Origin: an uncultured Atopobium sp.
GTDB taxonomy: Bacteria > Actinomycetota > Coriobacteriia > Coriobacteriales > Atopobiaceae
Length of the DNA: 22,779 bases
Assembly (NCBI GenBank): GCA_900555335.1
Contig: USKU01000011.1
Coordinates: 1-22,779 of the forward strand
Reading direction: 5' to 3'
The stretch's first letter is position 1. Each line of letters opens with the position of its first letter. The notes beneath the pieces are model-generated. The model made no database searches. It was not told the origin of the DNA and saw only the letters and a program-made list of their open reading frames with translations. Shown here piece after piece: positions 1 to 7,705 of the stretch. The position numbers were made by a program, and so were the translations under genes.

Positions 1-471
1 CGCTTTGATGCCCAGGCTCGCTCGTATCGCTATCGTATTTGTGCAGATAGCGCTCGTCCCGTACTGGGTTGGGACCACGTGTGGTGGTACAACGGTCACC
101 TGGATGCAGAGCTTATGGACAAGGCGGCACAGGTGCTGGTGGGAGAACACAACTTCAAGAGCTTCTGCAAGGCGATTTCTGCAGAGGGTAAGCCAACGCA
201 TCGTTTTGTAGAGCGCCTTACCGTTGAAGAAATTGAAGAGGCTGGCGAGAAACTCATTGCAGTTGATATTACGGGTAACGCCTTCTTGCATAACATGGTG
301 CGCACGATTGTGGGCACACTGGTTGAGATTGGCCGAGGTCACAGGCCTGTTGAGTGGATCGACGAGGTTCTAGCTGCTCAGAATAGAATTGCTGCTGGCA
401 GTTGTGCACCTGCTCAGGGCCTCACGTTTGTGAACGTTCGCTATCCAGAGGGTGTTTTGCAACCCTGGTAG
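1..471 (+). CDS. truA: tRNA pseudouridine(38-40) synthase TruA, 3' part
   Basis: Partial gene: the frame is open from base 1 and stops at 469-471, leaving 156 C-terminal residues of a protein usually about 250-270 long. TruA converts uridines 38-40 of the tRNA anticodon arm to pseudouridine in the cytoplasm. The fragment opens with FDAQARSYRYRI, the conserved stretch just after the catalytic Asp region. Further on it has HNFKSFCKA (family: H-x-F-x-x-F/FCK), then GNAFLHNMVRTIVGTLVEIG, matching the TruA F-L-x-x-M-V-R-x-x-x-G-x-L signature, and finally APAQGLTF near the C-terminus (family A-P-x-x-G-L). All C-terminal signatures are in order, so the gene looks intact apart from the window edge. 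The catalytic Asp itself lies upstream. No terminator hairpin is obvious after the stop. Confidence 0.95.
   Translation, partial: RFDAQARSYRYRICADSARPVLGWDHVWWYNGHLDAELMDKAAQVLVGEHNFKSFCKAISAEGKPTHRFVERLTVEEIEEAGEKLIAVDITGNAFLHNMVRTIVGTLVEIGRGHRPVEWIDEVLAAQNRIAAGSCAPAQGLTFVNVRYPEGVLQPW
242..252 (-). repeat. TTTCTCGCCAG word, copy on minus strand
   Basis: An exact copy of the 11-mer TTTCTCGCCAG, read on the minus strand, inside truA where it encodes Gly-Glu-Lys. It is one of three exact copies in the window (others at 12137-12147 and 14211-14221). The 9-base core TTCTCGCCA occurs seven times in total. The role is unknown; see the finding on this word. Confidence 0.5.
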
Positions 472-669
472 CGCTTTCGGCTCTTTGACTGCCTCGTGGT
501 TTCTGAGCGAAAATCCGATTTCATCGTCCTTCTCGCGCCGTTTACGAAGTCTTTTCTACCACTTGTATTGTGTGCGGTGGTTTCCCTCGCAAAGAAATAG
601 CATCATAGAAGAGAGCGTCTTTTTTAGGAGCTCTTGCAGAACTGATGAACAGTGAGGCAGGGAGCCAGT

Positions 670-1410
670 ATGTTTAGGAAAAGAGAAAGATTTGAGCGCA
701 GTGATGTTCCGCGTGAGAATCCCTATACAAACGTGATTGGCCTTGCCGTAATTGCCATTGTTGCTGTTCTTGTAGGCATTGTTGTTGTAACTCTTTGGGA
801 TCGCGCGCAGCTTGAGTCTCACTTGGGAGATCATGGGCTTAACAAGGCTGTAAAGAGCCAAAGTGTTTCAGGTAATCCGGATGGCACTACACAATCTGAT
901 GATGACTTTCTTACCTATGCCGTTATCAGCACAAATTCGCTTAAGGCAGGGGAGTCGACGCTTCAGTCTGTACGGCTTTTGGTCATTGATCGTACGCAGG
1001 GAACCGGCCATATAGTGTCTATTCCTACTGATGTGTATGCAGAAGTAGACTCAAACGCTAAAACACTGGCAGATATTTACAAAGATGACGGTCAGATCGC
1101 TTTTGTGAGCGCACTTGCTTCTGTCACCAACATTAAGATTACGCACGTTATCATTGCCACAGATGATGTGTGGGAGAAAATCTCGGCACTTTCTGGTTCG
1201 GGCGCTCGTTCACTGGTAAGCAATGCTTCTAGTTTGTTGTCTTCAATGATTACCGATATGAAGCCCAATCAGCTTCTTGAGCTTGTAGAGATTGTGCAGC
1301 CAATTGGCGTGTCTAATCTTGAGCATGATGAAGCTCCTGTTGTTGAAGGTTCAAGTGGCACTACCGTTGACCCTACGGCCTTAGGAAAGCTTGTTGGCAT
1401 GCTCGTATAG
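670..1410 (+). CDS. LCP-like membrane-anchored protein, catalytically degenerate
   Basis: A 246-residue protein. ATG at 670 is chosen because GGGAG sits at 659-663 just upstream; a GTG at 652 would add six residues. A basic, charged N-terminus (1-16) precedes one membrane segment at about 22-43, so the rest should be outside the cell. Residues about 85-175 resemble the LytR-CpsA-Psr (LCP) fold: an LLVIDR strand, then VSIPTD at 116-121 in place of the family's V-S-I-P-R-D, then a G-x-I-A-F-V helix. LCP enzymes attach wall polymers to peptidoglycan or proteins. Here the arginine of S-I-P-R-D is Thr120 and the upstream R-S-D is absent, so transferase activity is doubtful. At 246 residues it is also shorter than usual (300 or more). 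It lies upstream of glycosyltransferase genes, which fits a glycan-related role. The LCP assignment is by eye; the membrane anchor is firm. Confidence 0.6.
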   Translation: MFRKRERFERSDVPRENPYTNVIGLAVIAIVAVLVGIVVVTLWDRAQLESHLGDHGLNKAVKSQSVSGNPDGTTQSDDDFLTYAVISTNSLKAGESTLQSVRLLVIDRTQGTGHIVSIPTDVYAEVDSNAKTLADIYKDDGQIAFVSALASVTNIKITHVIIATDDVWEKISALSGSGARSLVSNASSLLSSMITDMKPNQLLELVEIVQPIGVSNLEHDEAPVVEGSSGTTVDPTALGKLVGMLV

Positions 1411-1581
1411 ACGTTATGGGCATTGTGTGTAGCCCGTCTCCACAAAACAGGTCAGATGTCCACATAACAGCAGTTAAACACGATGTGTGGAGAGATTTTG
1501 ATAGAATAAAAATGTCTTTTTAATTCACTTTTTATGGGTAAACTGGTATCTAAAATTTAGGACCAGTTTGGGGGATGTGGA

Positions 1582-2622
1582 ATGCACGAGCGCTCATACA
1601 ATCCACATATGATTTCGGTTCTCATGGCCGCTGATAATGATGCTGATGCTATTAGAACGGTAATTAGGCAACTTCAAGAGCAGACATACCCTCATTGGGA
1701 GCTCATCATCGTTGACAATAGCTCCGATCCCCAGATTGCTCGCATGTTAGATAACCTTGCCAATCAAGAGCCTCGTTTAGATGTCTTGTGCCAATCGGGC
1801 ATTAGCCATTTTGTTGCGCTTGAGATTGCTCAGGGTCGTGCTCGCGGAGCCTATACGCTTACCACTGAGCCTTCTTATAGGTTTAATTCCCACGTTTTGC
1901 AGGAGCTTTATTCTGCAGCTACCGCTTTGGGGCCTGTTGGTTCACCTAAAGCAGCAGATATTGTTATTGCGCACATGAAAACTGCCAATGCGCCTATGGA
2001 ATGCAAAAAAGCTTTTGGAGCAAAAGCCTCTACATTGTTGCAGGTATTTGAGGAGTCGCAGCTTCCTTATTTGACGTCTATGAGCGGAAAGCTGTGCTCA
2101 ACGCGTATTCTGACCGAGATTAAGCATGAGCCAGAAACTGATGGCGAGTGCAATTTTGTTGGCTATTGCTTTGAGATTGCAAAACATGTTACGTACGCCC
2201 CAAAAGCAATTTTTGTTGATGTACCAGCGGAATCTTCCAAGGAAGAAGAAACCATTGCTGCTTCTATGAACAAGCTTACTCAGGAGCGTCAGGCGCTCAT
2301 GGCTCTTGCCAAGCATCTTGGCTTTGCAAACTCCAAAAAAGTTCAAAAATTGATTAGTCGCTACCTGATCAGCAAACTTCTTAAAAGCATGTATCCTGCA
2401 TTCAACGAAGAATCCCAGCTCAGCCATGAAGAAAAAGAAAACTTTATTGTCAAGATTCTTTCTAATCCTGTAGCGCACCTTATTGTCACTGAAGCAACTT
2501 CTCCGCGACTGGTAGCTCATGCCTTGCTTGGTGCTATTTTGTCTACTACAACACGAGCTCGTTATGCCTATGTACGTAGAGCCGTATGGTATGCACGTTT
2601 TATGCGCATTCCACTTGCATAA
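1582..2622 (+). CDS. GT2-like glycosyltransferase, DXD motif degenerate
   Basis: 346 residues. ATG 1582 follows GGGGGA at 1570-1575 with six bases between. The second Met (residue 10, MISVLMAADN), where a GT2 domain would normally begin, has no ribosome site. Residues 10-120 follow the GT-A/GT2 pattern: SVLMAADND, then L-Q-E-Q-T-Y-P-H-W-E-L-I-I-V-D-N-S-S-D, which holds the first, nucleotide-binding Asp. Where GT2 enzymes carry the metal-binding D-x-D (often L-D-S-D-D) this protein reads YTLTTEPSYRF, with no Asp. The last 230 residues match nothing I recognise and are partly charged helix (about 225-290). No signal peptide or clear membrane helix. It may be an inactive or metal-independent transferase, or a partner of an active one. 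It follows the LCP-like gene after 171 bp and is convergent with the next gene. Confidence 0.65.
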   Translation: MHERSYNPHMISVLMAADNDADAIRTVIRQLQEQTYPHWELIIVDNSSDPQIARMLDNLANQEPRLDVLCQSGISHFVALEIAQGRARGAYTLTTEPSYRFNSHVLQELYSAATALGPVGSPKAADIVIAHMKTANAPMECKKAFGAKASTLLQVFEESQLPYLTSMSGKLCSTRILTEIKHEPETDGECNFVGYCFEIAKHVTYAPKAIFVDVPAESSKEEETIAASMNKLTQERQALMALAKHLGFANSKKVQKLISRYLISKLLKSMYPAFNEESQLSHEEKENFIVKILSNPVAHLIVTEATSPRLVAHALLGAILSTTTRARYAYVRRAVWYARFMRIPLA

Positions 2623-2716
2623 GCTTCAGCGATACATAAGCAGCATCAATATTTAAAGTGTGTGATTCTAGAGTAGCCTGGCAATTTGTGTTTAGGTCCA
2701 GTCTTTAGAGCCAGTG

Positions 2717-3883
2717 TTAACGCCTGTCCATGAGCGATTTAAACGTCTGTGCTATGCCGTCATTTTTGACACGGAAAAATCCCTCTTTGGCTAGATATGC
2801 ATAGCGTGCAAACTTGTTATCTTTTGGCAGAGCAATACCTCGCACCTGCGCAAAGAAAGCTTTTCCAGAGCCTGAGATTGCTGAGTTTTCAAACACGCGC
2901 TTTGCGTCCATGCGCTCAAAGCTCTTGGCGAGAAGATCGTGCACTTCTGAATCAGTCTCACCTGCAGCATCATGTTCTTCTCGCCAGGTAAGCGCGTCTT
3001 TTGTAAGCAGCGCGTAGTTGATGCCGCGCAGTGTGAGCGCGTTGAGCACCACGTCTGAGGTAATGTTGCGTGCGTCCACAACATCCATCATGTCGTTCCA
3101 GCGCTCAAGCGGAATTTTAGGCTGACGCTGCGCAAAGGTAGCGGCTTCTGCATAGCCATTCTCGCGATAGTTGTAGAGCGCAGAGTCTGTGTACACTATG
3201 CGAGCTCCGCAGCAATGCGAGGCAATGAGGAAGGGGTTGTCCACCCAGCCTGCACCGGGGACTTCTTTGAAGTTGATGTGGTTTTGGGTCAAGAATTCCT
3301 TGCGATAAAGCGCCGTCCAAATGGCAGGATGGTGCAGCAGAAGCTGTGCCATCTGATCAATTGAACAAGGCAGCTGCTTGGGTTTGACGCGGCCCTTATA
3401 TGCGCAGGGAACTCTGTACTCGGCAGCGCCGGCAGCAGCTCTAAACTGCGACTTTGCCTCCGCACGACCATTTTTCTGGTTGCCAAATACGCGCCAATAG
3501 GCAGAGCGGGCAATATCTACCTTATCTTTTCCGCCGTTTGCCTGGATAAGATCAACAAGCTCTTGAATCATGGTTGGCTCAAGGTAATCATCGGGCTCAA
3601 CAATACCCACCCATGAGCCGTGAGCTGCGGCAATGCCACGATTACACGTTGCTCCGTAACCCTCATTTTCCTTGTCAATGATGACAATGCGACCATCACG
3701 GGCAGCGTATGCTTCCAAAAGAGCTAAAGACGAGTCAGTTGAGCCATCGTTTAGGCAGATAATCTCCAGGTTTGTGTAGCTCTGTGATTGAATACTTGCC
3801 AGGCATTGCTCCAGATAGTCTGCAACGTTGTATATGGGCACAACAAGAGAAACCAAAGGTTGGTGGTTTTGAGCGTGACTCAT
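2717..3883 (-). CDS. GT2 family glycosyltransferase
   Basis: 388 residues on the minus strand. ATG 3883-3881 is preceded by AAGGAG (3889-3894 on the plus strand). The N-terminal half is a textbook GT2 domain: LVSLVVPIYNVADYLEQCL (10-28), LEIICLNDGSTDSS (39-52), NEGYGATCNRGI (73-84) and E96-P-D-D99 as the acidic metal/UDP site. It should transfer a sugar from a nucleotide donor to a glycan or lipid-linked acceptor at the cytoplasmic face; donor and acceptor cannot be read from sequence. The C-terminal part (about 230-388) is helical and charged, typical of the WcaA/EpsJ-like proteins of capsule or wall-polysaccharide clusters. It is transcribed divergently from the galactofuranosyltransferase-like gene with 73 bp between them. 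No hairpin terminator is seen in the 94 bp beyond its stop. Confidence 0.88.
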   Translation of the reverse strand: MSHAQNHQPLVSLVVPIYNVADYLEQCLASIQSQSYTNLEIICLNDGSTDSSLALLEAYAARDGRIVIIDKENEGYGATCNRGIAAAHGSWVGIVEPDDYLEPTMIQELVDLIQANGGKDKVDIARSAYWRVFGNQKNGRAEAKSQFRAAAGAAEYRVPCAYKGRVKPKQLPCSIDQMAQLLLHHPAIWTALYRKEFLTQNHINFKEVPGAGWVDNPFLIASHCCGARIVYTDSALYNYRENGYAEAATFAQRQPKIPLERWNDMMDVVDARNITSDVVLNALTLRGINYALLTKDALTWREEHDAAGETDSEVHDLLAKSFERMDAKRVFENSAISGSGKAFFAQVRGIALPKDNKFARYAYLAKEGFFRVKNDGIAQTFKSLMDRR

Positions 3884-3956
3884 CTAAACTCCTTTTGATT
3901 GCTGCTTTATACTATATAGGCATCAACTCACTCACGAAGTCACATTTTGAGGAAAT

Positions 3957-4946
3957 ATGAAGCGCACCGCCCTTGTCATAGTCACCTTTAAACGCCAGGA
4001 ACTGCTTTCCAACCTGCTCAATTCCATTACGCAGCTCACGCAGGCTCCATGGCGCATCATTGTTGTGGACAACGAAAACTCCTCTGAGACAGCCTCTCTT
4101 GTGTCGGAGTTTTCGGAGAAGGTCAAAACCACGTGGGGAGAAACCACGGACGATCCCGACGCTCATGGTGGCACTAATCGCGTGTGTTACGTCCCTATGG
4201 AGCAAAACACTGGAGGCTCCGGCGGCTTCTCTGAGGGTGTGCGCGTAGGTTATGAGCTGGGTGCCGAGTGGTTCTGGGTTATGGACGATGACGTAGCCGT
4301 GCTGCCTGATGGTCTTGATAAGCTTGACGCATGGTCAGATAAGGCTGAGGTTATCCAAGGTCAGCGCTATGACTTTGATGGTGGTCCTTTCTTCTGGCAG
4401 TATCGCTTTAGCACTGCCTTGGGCATCTACAATCCGCTGGCAAAGGCTGGCTTTGACGGTGTGCCTTATCGCGAGTGCAATGTGATGTGCTTTGAGGGCG
4501 CCTGCTTTAAGCGCTCTGTAGTGCAGAAGATTGGTCTGCCTGACGCGCGCTTCTTTATCTATTGGGACGACGCTCTGTATGGCTATTTGGCCAGCAAGGT
4601 AACGCAGCCTATTTTGATTCCAGACTTTGTTCTTTCAAGATGTCGAGAAGTTCCTGGTCAGAGTATTGGTTCTGTGCGTCAGCTTAATTCAACCTCTGAT
4701 ATGACGCGCTATTACATCACACGTAACCGCGGCTATATTGCCCGTTACTTCCAGGTTCACGGTGATTACAACCCTGTGCTCTTTGGTGTTGGTACCGCTC
4801 TGACCTTTGCAAAAGAGATTATTCGACTCATTTTGGTAGACAGAGCGCACTTCTCGTCTGGCCTTTCTCGCCTTATAAAGGGCTGGAAGGATGCACGCCT
4901 TATCTATAAAGATGCAACTTGGCGTCCACAGCCTCCACTAGACTAG
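3957..4946 (+). CDS. GT2 glycosyltransferase, galactofuranosyl/rhamnosyltransferase-like
   Basis: 329 residues; ATG 3957 follows GAGGA at 3949-3953. The GT2 core starts at once (KRTALVIVTFKRQELL), then IIVVDNENS, then NTGGSGGFSEGVR, a glycine-rich loop typical of the GlfT-type galactofuranosyltransferases and related rhamnosyltransferases. D110-D-D112 (in WVMDDDV) is the metal-binding D-x-D and W203-D-D205 matches the catalytic W-D-D/E region of that group. The C-terminal 100 residues contain YYITRNRGYIARYF, also common in this subfamily. It probably adds galactofuranose or rhamnose to a cell-surface polymer on the cytoplasmic side. No UDP-galactopyranose mutase gene is in the window, so the donor is inferred only. 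A strong terminator follows within six bases. Confidence 0.85.
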   Translation: MKRTALVIVTFKRQELLSNLLNSITQLTQAPWRIIVVDNENSSETASLVSEFSEKVKTTWGETTDDPDAHGGTNRVCYVPMEQNTGGSGGFSEGVRVGYELGAEWFWVMDDDVAVLPDGLDKLDAWSDKAEVIQGQRYDFDGGPFFWQYRFSTALGIYNPLAKAGFDGVPYRECNVMCFEGACFKRSVVQKIGLPDARFFIYWDDALYGYLASKVTQPILIPDFVLSRCREVPGQSIGSVRQLNSTSDMTRYYITRNRGYIARYFQVHGDYNPVLFGVGTALTFAKEIIRLILVDRAHFSSGLSRLIKGWKDARLIYKDATWRPQPPLD

Positions 4947-4951
4947 CTACC

Positions 4952-4979
4952 AAAGCCGACATTTTGTGTCGGCTTTTTT
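4952..4979 (+). terminator. Rho-independent terminator after the GlfT-like gene
   Basis: AAAGCCGACA and TGTCGGCTTT form a near-perfect stem around a short TTTTG loop, with an uninterrupted run of Ts on the 3' side. It begins six bases after the stop codon. The A-run on the 5' side makes it potentially bidirectional, but no minus-strand gene ends here. Confidence 0.93.
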
Positions 4980-5188
4980 GATGCCTAAACGCTCAACAAA
5001 AGTGAGCGCTGAAAGGTGAATTGTGGCGCATTTGTGAAAGGCGACGAATGCCTACTTACAAAAAATCGAATTATTTTTTGACCATTAATAAATTTTGTAA
5101 TTAGCGAAGTTTCTAGCTAATTTTCTACCTGCAGAGATATTGGTTGCCACAACGTGTCAATACATAATTTTGTATTCGTGTGGAAATT
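4980..5188. other. AT-rich intergenic region upstream of nrdD
   Basis: No credible reading frame. It holds a small hairpin (CGCTCA at 4990-4995 with TGAGCG at 5003-5008), a 7-bp inverted repeat AATTAGC / GCTAATT (5099-5105 and 5116-5122) with a 10-base loop and a few Ts after it, and an AATAC / GTATT repeat (5159-5163 and 5172-5176) next to CCACA / TGTGG (5147-5151 and 5179-5183). These are candidate protein-binding sites. I cannot place a -35/-10 pair with confidence, although TTGACC at 5078-5083 and TTGTAT at 5170-5175 are possible -35 elements. Confidence 0.5.
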
Positions 5189-5236
5189 TCACAATATATT
5201 GTTATAGTTCTCGAACCCAAACACTATAAGTTGTGG
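5189..5236 (+). promoter_or_regulatory. Pair of NrdR boxes upstream of nrdD
   Basis: Box 1 (5189-5204) contains CAATATATTG, a perfect match to the 10-base core of the published NrdR consensus acaCwAtATaTwGtgt. Box 2 (5221-5236), ACACTATAAGTTGTGG, matches 8 of 10 core positions and 5 of 6 flanking ones. The two 16-mers start 32 bp apart with a 16-bp spacer, the whole-helical-turn spacing typical of NrdR sites. NrdR is an ATP/dATP-sensing zinc-finger/ATP-cone repressor of ribonucleotide reductase genes. TATATT (5195-5200) or TATAGT (5203-5208) could be the -10 element, so binding would block RNA polymerase. Confidence 0.82.
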
Positions 5237-5369
5237 CATAGTAGTTTCCATCACACAAGCGGGTTCCCAACTACTTCGCTTAGGCAAAAGCTTAGAAACC
5301 GCAGTGATAATCCAATTAAACACGCATGAAAGCGTTGCTTTCACCAACGTTTGTTCAAGGAGTTTGCAC
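5237..5369 (+). other. Potentially structured 5' leader of nrdD
   Basis: The 133 bases between the second NrdR box and the nrdD start contain a 7-bp inverted repeat AGTAGTT / AACTACT (5240-5246 and 5269-5275) enclosing a GGGttCCC, a direct repeat GCTTAG separated by six bases, and a tight hairpin GAAAGC-gtt-GCTTTC (5328-5342) ending 14 bases before the Shine-Dalgarno AAGGAG (5357-5362). It matches no riboswitch class I can recognise. Folding of the transcript is inferred. Confidence 0.4.
5357..5362 (+). promoter_or_regulatory. Shine-Dalgarno fixing the nrdD start
   Basis: AAGGAG lies seven bases before ATG 5370. The frame is open further upstream to an ATG at 5304, but that start lacks a ribosome site and would add 22 residues foreign to the family. 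The start at 5370 gives the expected MKIIKRNG beginning of the ATP-cone. Confidence 0.9.
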
Positions 5370-7592
5370 ATGAAGATTATCAAGCGCAATGGCTCAGAGG
5401 TCACCTTCGAGGTTGAGAAGATTGTTAACGCAATCGCTAAGGCTAACGCAGAGGTCCCTGAGGATCAGCGCCTGACTGAGCGTGAGATTCAGTTTGCTTC
5501 TCTCAACGTTACCGATGAGTGCGAGAAGGCTGGACACACCGTCACCGTCGAGGAGGTCCAGGACCTTGTCGAGGATCAGCTCATGGCTCTTGACCGCTTT
5601 GAGGTTGCTCGTAAGTACATCATTTACCGCTACATCCAGAACCAGAAGCGTCACAAGAACACCACCGATGACAAGATTCTGTCTCTGATTGAGTGCAACA
5701 ACGAGGAAGTCAAGCAGGAGAACTCCAACAAGAACCCTACCGTTGTTTCTGTTCAGCGTGACTACATGGCTGGTGAGGTTTCTAAGGACCTCGTTCAGCG
5801 TGAGCTTCTTCCAGAGGATATTGTTGCTGCTCACAACGAGGGTCTCATCCACTTCCACGATTCCGATTACTTTGCACAGCACATGCACAACTGTGACCTC
5901 ATCAACCTTGATGACATGCTGCAGAACGGCACTGTTATCTCCGGTACTCTGATTGAGCGTCCACACAGCTTCTCCACTGCATGCAACATTGCAACTCAGA
6001 TCATTGCTCAGGTAGCATCCTGCCAGTACGGTGGTCAGTCCATCTCCCTGGCTCACCTTGCTCCTTTTGTTGATGTTTCTCGTAAGAAGATTCGCAAGAC
6101 CGTTATGGAGGAGATGAACTCCGTCGGTGTTGAGCTCTCTGCTGAGCAGCTCAACGAGATGGTTGAGAAGCGCCTTCGTGATGAGGTTTCTCGTGGCGTT
6201 CAGACCATTCAGTACCAGGTTGTCACTTTGATGACCACCAATGGCCAGGCTCCTTTCATTACTGTCTTCATGTACCTCAACGAGGCAAAGAATGAGCAGG
6301 AGAAGCAGGATCTTGCACTTATCATTGAGGAGATGCTCCGTCAGCGTTACCAGGGCGTAAAGAACGAGGAGGGTGTCTGGATTACTCCTGCATTCCCTAA
6401 GCTCATCTACGTTCTTGAAGAGGACAACGTTTACGAGGATTCCAAGTACTACTACCTCACTCAGATGGCTGCAAAGTGCACCGCTCGCCGCCTTGTTCCT
6501 GACTACATCTCTGAGAAGAAGATGAAGGAGTACAAGCTTTCTAAGGGCGAGAAGGAAGGCGAGGGCGATACCTTCACTTGCATGGGCTGCCGTTCCTTCC
6601 TGACTCCAGACCGTTCTGGTAATGGCTTCAACAACGTTGCTCGCGCAAAGAACTATGAGCCAAACAAGCCTAAGTATTACGGCCGCTTCAACCAGGGTGT
6701 TGTAACTATCAACCTTCCTGACGTTGCTCTTTCTGCTGGTCGCGATATGGACAAGTTCTGGAAGATCTTTGATGAGCGTCTTGAGCTTTGCCACCGTGCA
6801 CTTCGCGCTCGTCACGATCGCCTGAAGGGCACCCTGTCCGATGCTGCTCCTATCCTTTGGCAGTACGGCGCACTTGCTCGCTTGGACAAGGGTGAGGTTA
6901 TCGATCCTTTGCTTTACGGCGGATATTCCACTATCTCCCTTGGTTATGCAGGCCTATACGAGTGCGTTAAGGCTATGACTGGTCACAGCCACACTGACAA
7001 AGAGGCAACTCCATTTGCACTCCAGGTTATGCAGCACATGAACGATAAGTGCACCGAGTGGAAGGAAGCAGAGGATATCGATTACTCCCTCTACGGAACT
7101 CCTCTTGAGTCCACTACCTACAAGTTTGCTAAGGCACTTCAGCGTCGCTTTGGTGTTATCCCTGGCATCACCGATAAGGGTTACATCACCAACAGCTACC
7201 ACGTCCACGTTGCAGAAGAGATTGACGCATTCCAGAAGCTCCAGTTTGAGTCTGAGTTCCAGCGTCTTTCCCCAGGTGGAGCAATCTCTTACGTTGAGGT
7301 TCCTAACATGCAGGACAACATCGAGGCTGTTCTTAGCGTCATGCAGTTCATCTATGACCACATCATGTATGCAGAGCTCAACACCAAGTCTGACTTCTGC
7401 CAGGAGTGCGGTTATGACGGTGAGATTCATATTGTCGAGGAGGACGGCAAGCTGGTTTGGGAGTGCCCACACTGCGGCAACCGTGACCAGACCAAGATGA
7501 ACGTTGCTCGTCGTACCTGCGGCTACATTGGTACCCAGTTCTGGAACCAGGGCCGTACCCAGGAGATCAAGGACCGCGTCCTTCACCTCTAA
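5370..7592 (+). CDS. nrdD: Anaerobic (class III) ribonucleoside-triphosphate reductase
   Basis: 740 residues. It reduces ribonucleoside triphosphates to deoxynucleotides in the absence of oxygen, using a glycyl radical. Residues 1-95 form an ATP-cone allosteric domain (KIIKRNGSEVTFEVEKI ... VARKYIIYRY). The catalytic barrel follows, with NCDLINLDDMLQNG, SCQYGGQSI and the active-site loop holding C404 and C407 (TCMGCRS). The C-terminus carries the zinc site C677-x2-C680 ... C699-x2-C702 and the glycyl radical motif RTCGYIG, with Gly718 as the probable radical. All key residues are present. Lysine is almost always AAG here and codon choice is much more uniform than in neighbouring genes, as in highly expressed genes. 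Control is probably by NrdR through the upstream boxes. A strong hairpin terminator separates it from nrdG, its activase. Confidence 0.98.
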   Translation: MKIIKRNGSEVTFEVEKIVNAIAKANAEVPEDQRLTEREIQFASLNVTDECEKAGHTVTVEEVQDLVEDQLMALDRFEVARKYIIYRYIQNQKRHKNTTDDKILSLIECNNEEVKQENSNKNPTVVSVQRDYMAGEVSKDLVQRELLPEDIVAAHNEGLIHFHDSDYFAQHMHNCDLINLDDMLQNGTVISGTLIERPHSFSTACNIATQIIAQVASCQYGGQSISLAHLAPFVDVSRKKIRKTVMEEMNSVGVELSAEQLNEMVEKRLRDEVSRGVQTIQYQVVTLMTTNGQAPFITVFMYLNEAKNEQEKQDLALIIEEMLRQRYQGVKNEEGVWITPAFPKLIYVLEEDNVYEDSKYYYLTQMAAKCTARRLVPDYISEKKMKEYKLSKGEKEGEGDTFTCMGCRSFLTPDRSGNGFNNVARAKNYEPNKPKYYGRFNQGVVTINLPDVALSAGRDMDKFWKIFDERLELCHRALRARHDRLKGTLSDAAPILWQYGALARLDKGEVIDPLLYGGYSTISLGYAGLYECVKAMTGHSHTDKEATPFALQVMQHMNDKCTEWKEAEDIDYSLYGTPLESTTYKFAKALQRRFGVIPGITDKGYITNSYHVHVAEEIDAFQKLQFESEFQRLSPGGAISYVEVPNMQDNIEAVLSVMQFIYDHIMYAELNTKSDFCQECGYDGEIHIVEEDGKLVWECPHCGNRDQTKMNVARRTCGYIGTQFWNQGRTQEIKDRVLHL

Positions 7593-7610
7593 GTTTTACG
7601 TACCAGACAA

Positions 7611-7649
7611 ACGAGCAGAAGAGCGCTTTGGCCCTTCTGCTCGTTTTTA
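7611..7649 (+). terminator. Terminator between nrdD and nrdG
   Basis: ACGAGCAGAAG (7611-7621) and CTTCTGCTCGT (7634-7644) make an 11-bp perfect stem, followed by a T-rich tract. Two more G-C pairs can form inside the loop. Lying between two genes that act together, it may lower nrdG expression relative to nrdD. Confidence 0.92.
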
Positions 7650-7705
7650 TTATCTCTATCAGGTAACATCCACAATATGTGAAAGTTACCCATCAAAGGT
7701 TATGT

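Noticed and set aside
452..655. 67-codon plus frame overlapping the truA end and the following gap
   Set aside because: Overlaps truA out of frame, has no Shine-Dalgarno, and its Ser/Phe-rich product resembles nothing. The 472-669 gap shows no convincing promoter or terminator either.
1414..1436. GGGC / GCCC hairpin after the LCP-like gene
   Set aside because: Four base pairs and no T-tract; too weak to call a terminator.
2098..2520. 140-codon minus-strand frame inside the GT2-like gene
   Set aside because: Composition typical of an antisense shadow, and there is no ribosome site.
2623..2716. Expected bidirectional terminator between two convergent glycosyltransferase genes
   Set aside because: I could not find a stem with a T-run on either strand, so none is annotated.
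5394..6815. 473-codon open frame on the minus strand
   Set aside because: It lies fully inside nrdD, has no ribosome site and is a Leu/Val-rich mirror of the biased codons of the sense gene. The same holds for the 210-codon minus frame at 6954-7586.
7671..7686. Possible third NrdR box (CCACAATATGTG) before nrdG
   Set aside because: Only about 7 of 10 core positions match, there is no partner box at 31-32 bp, and the palindrome is poor.
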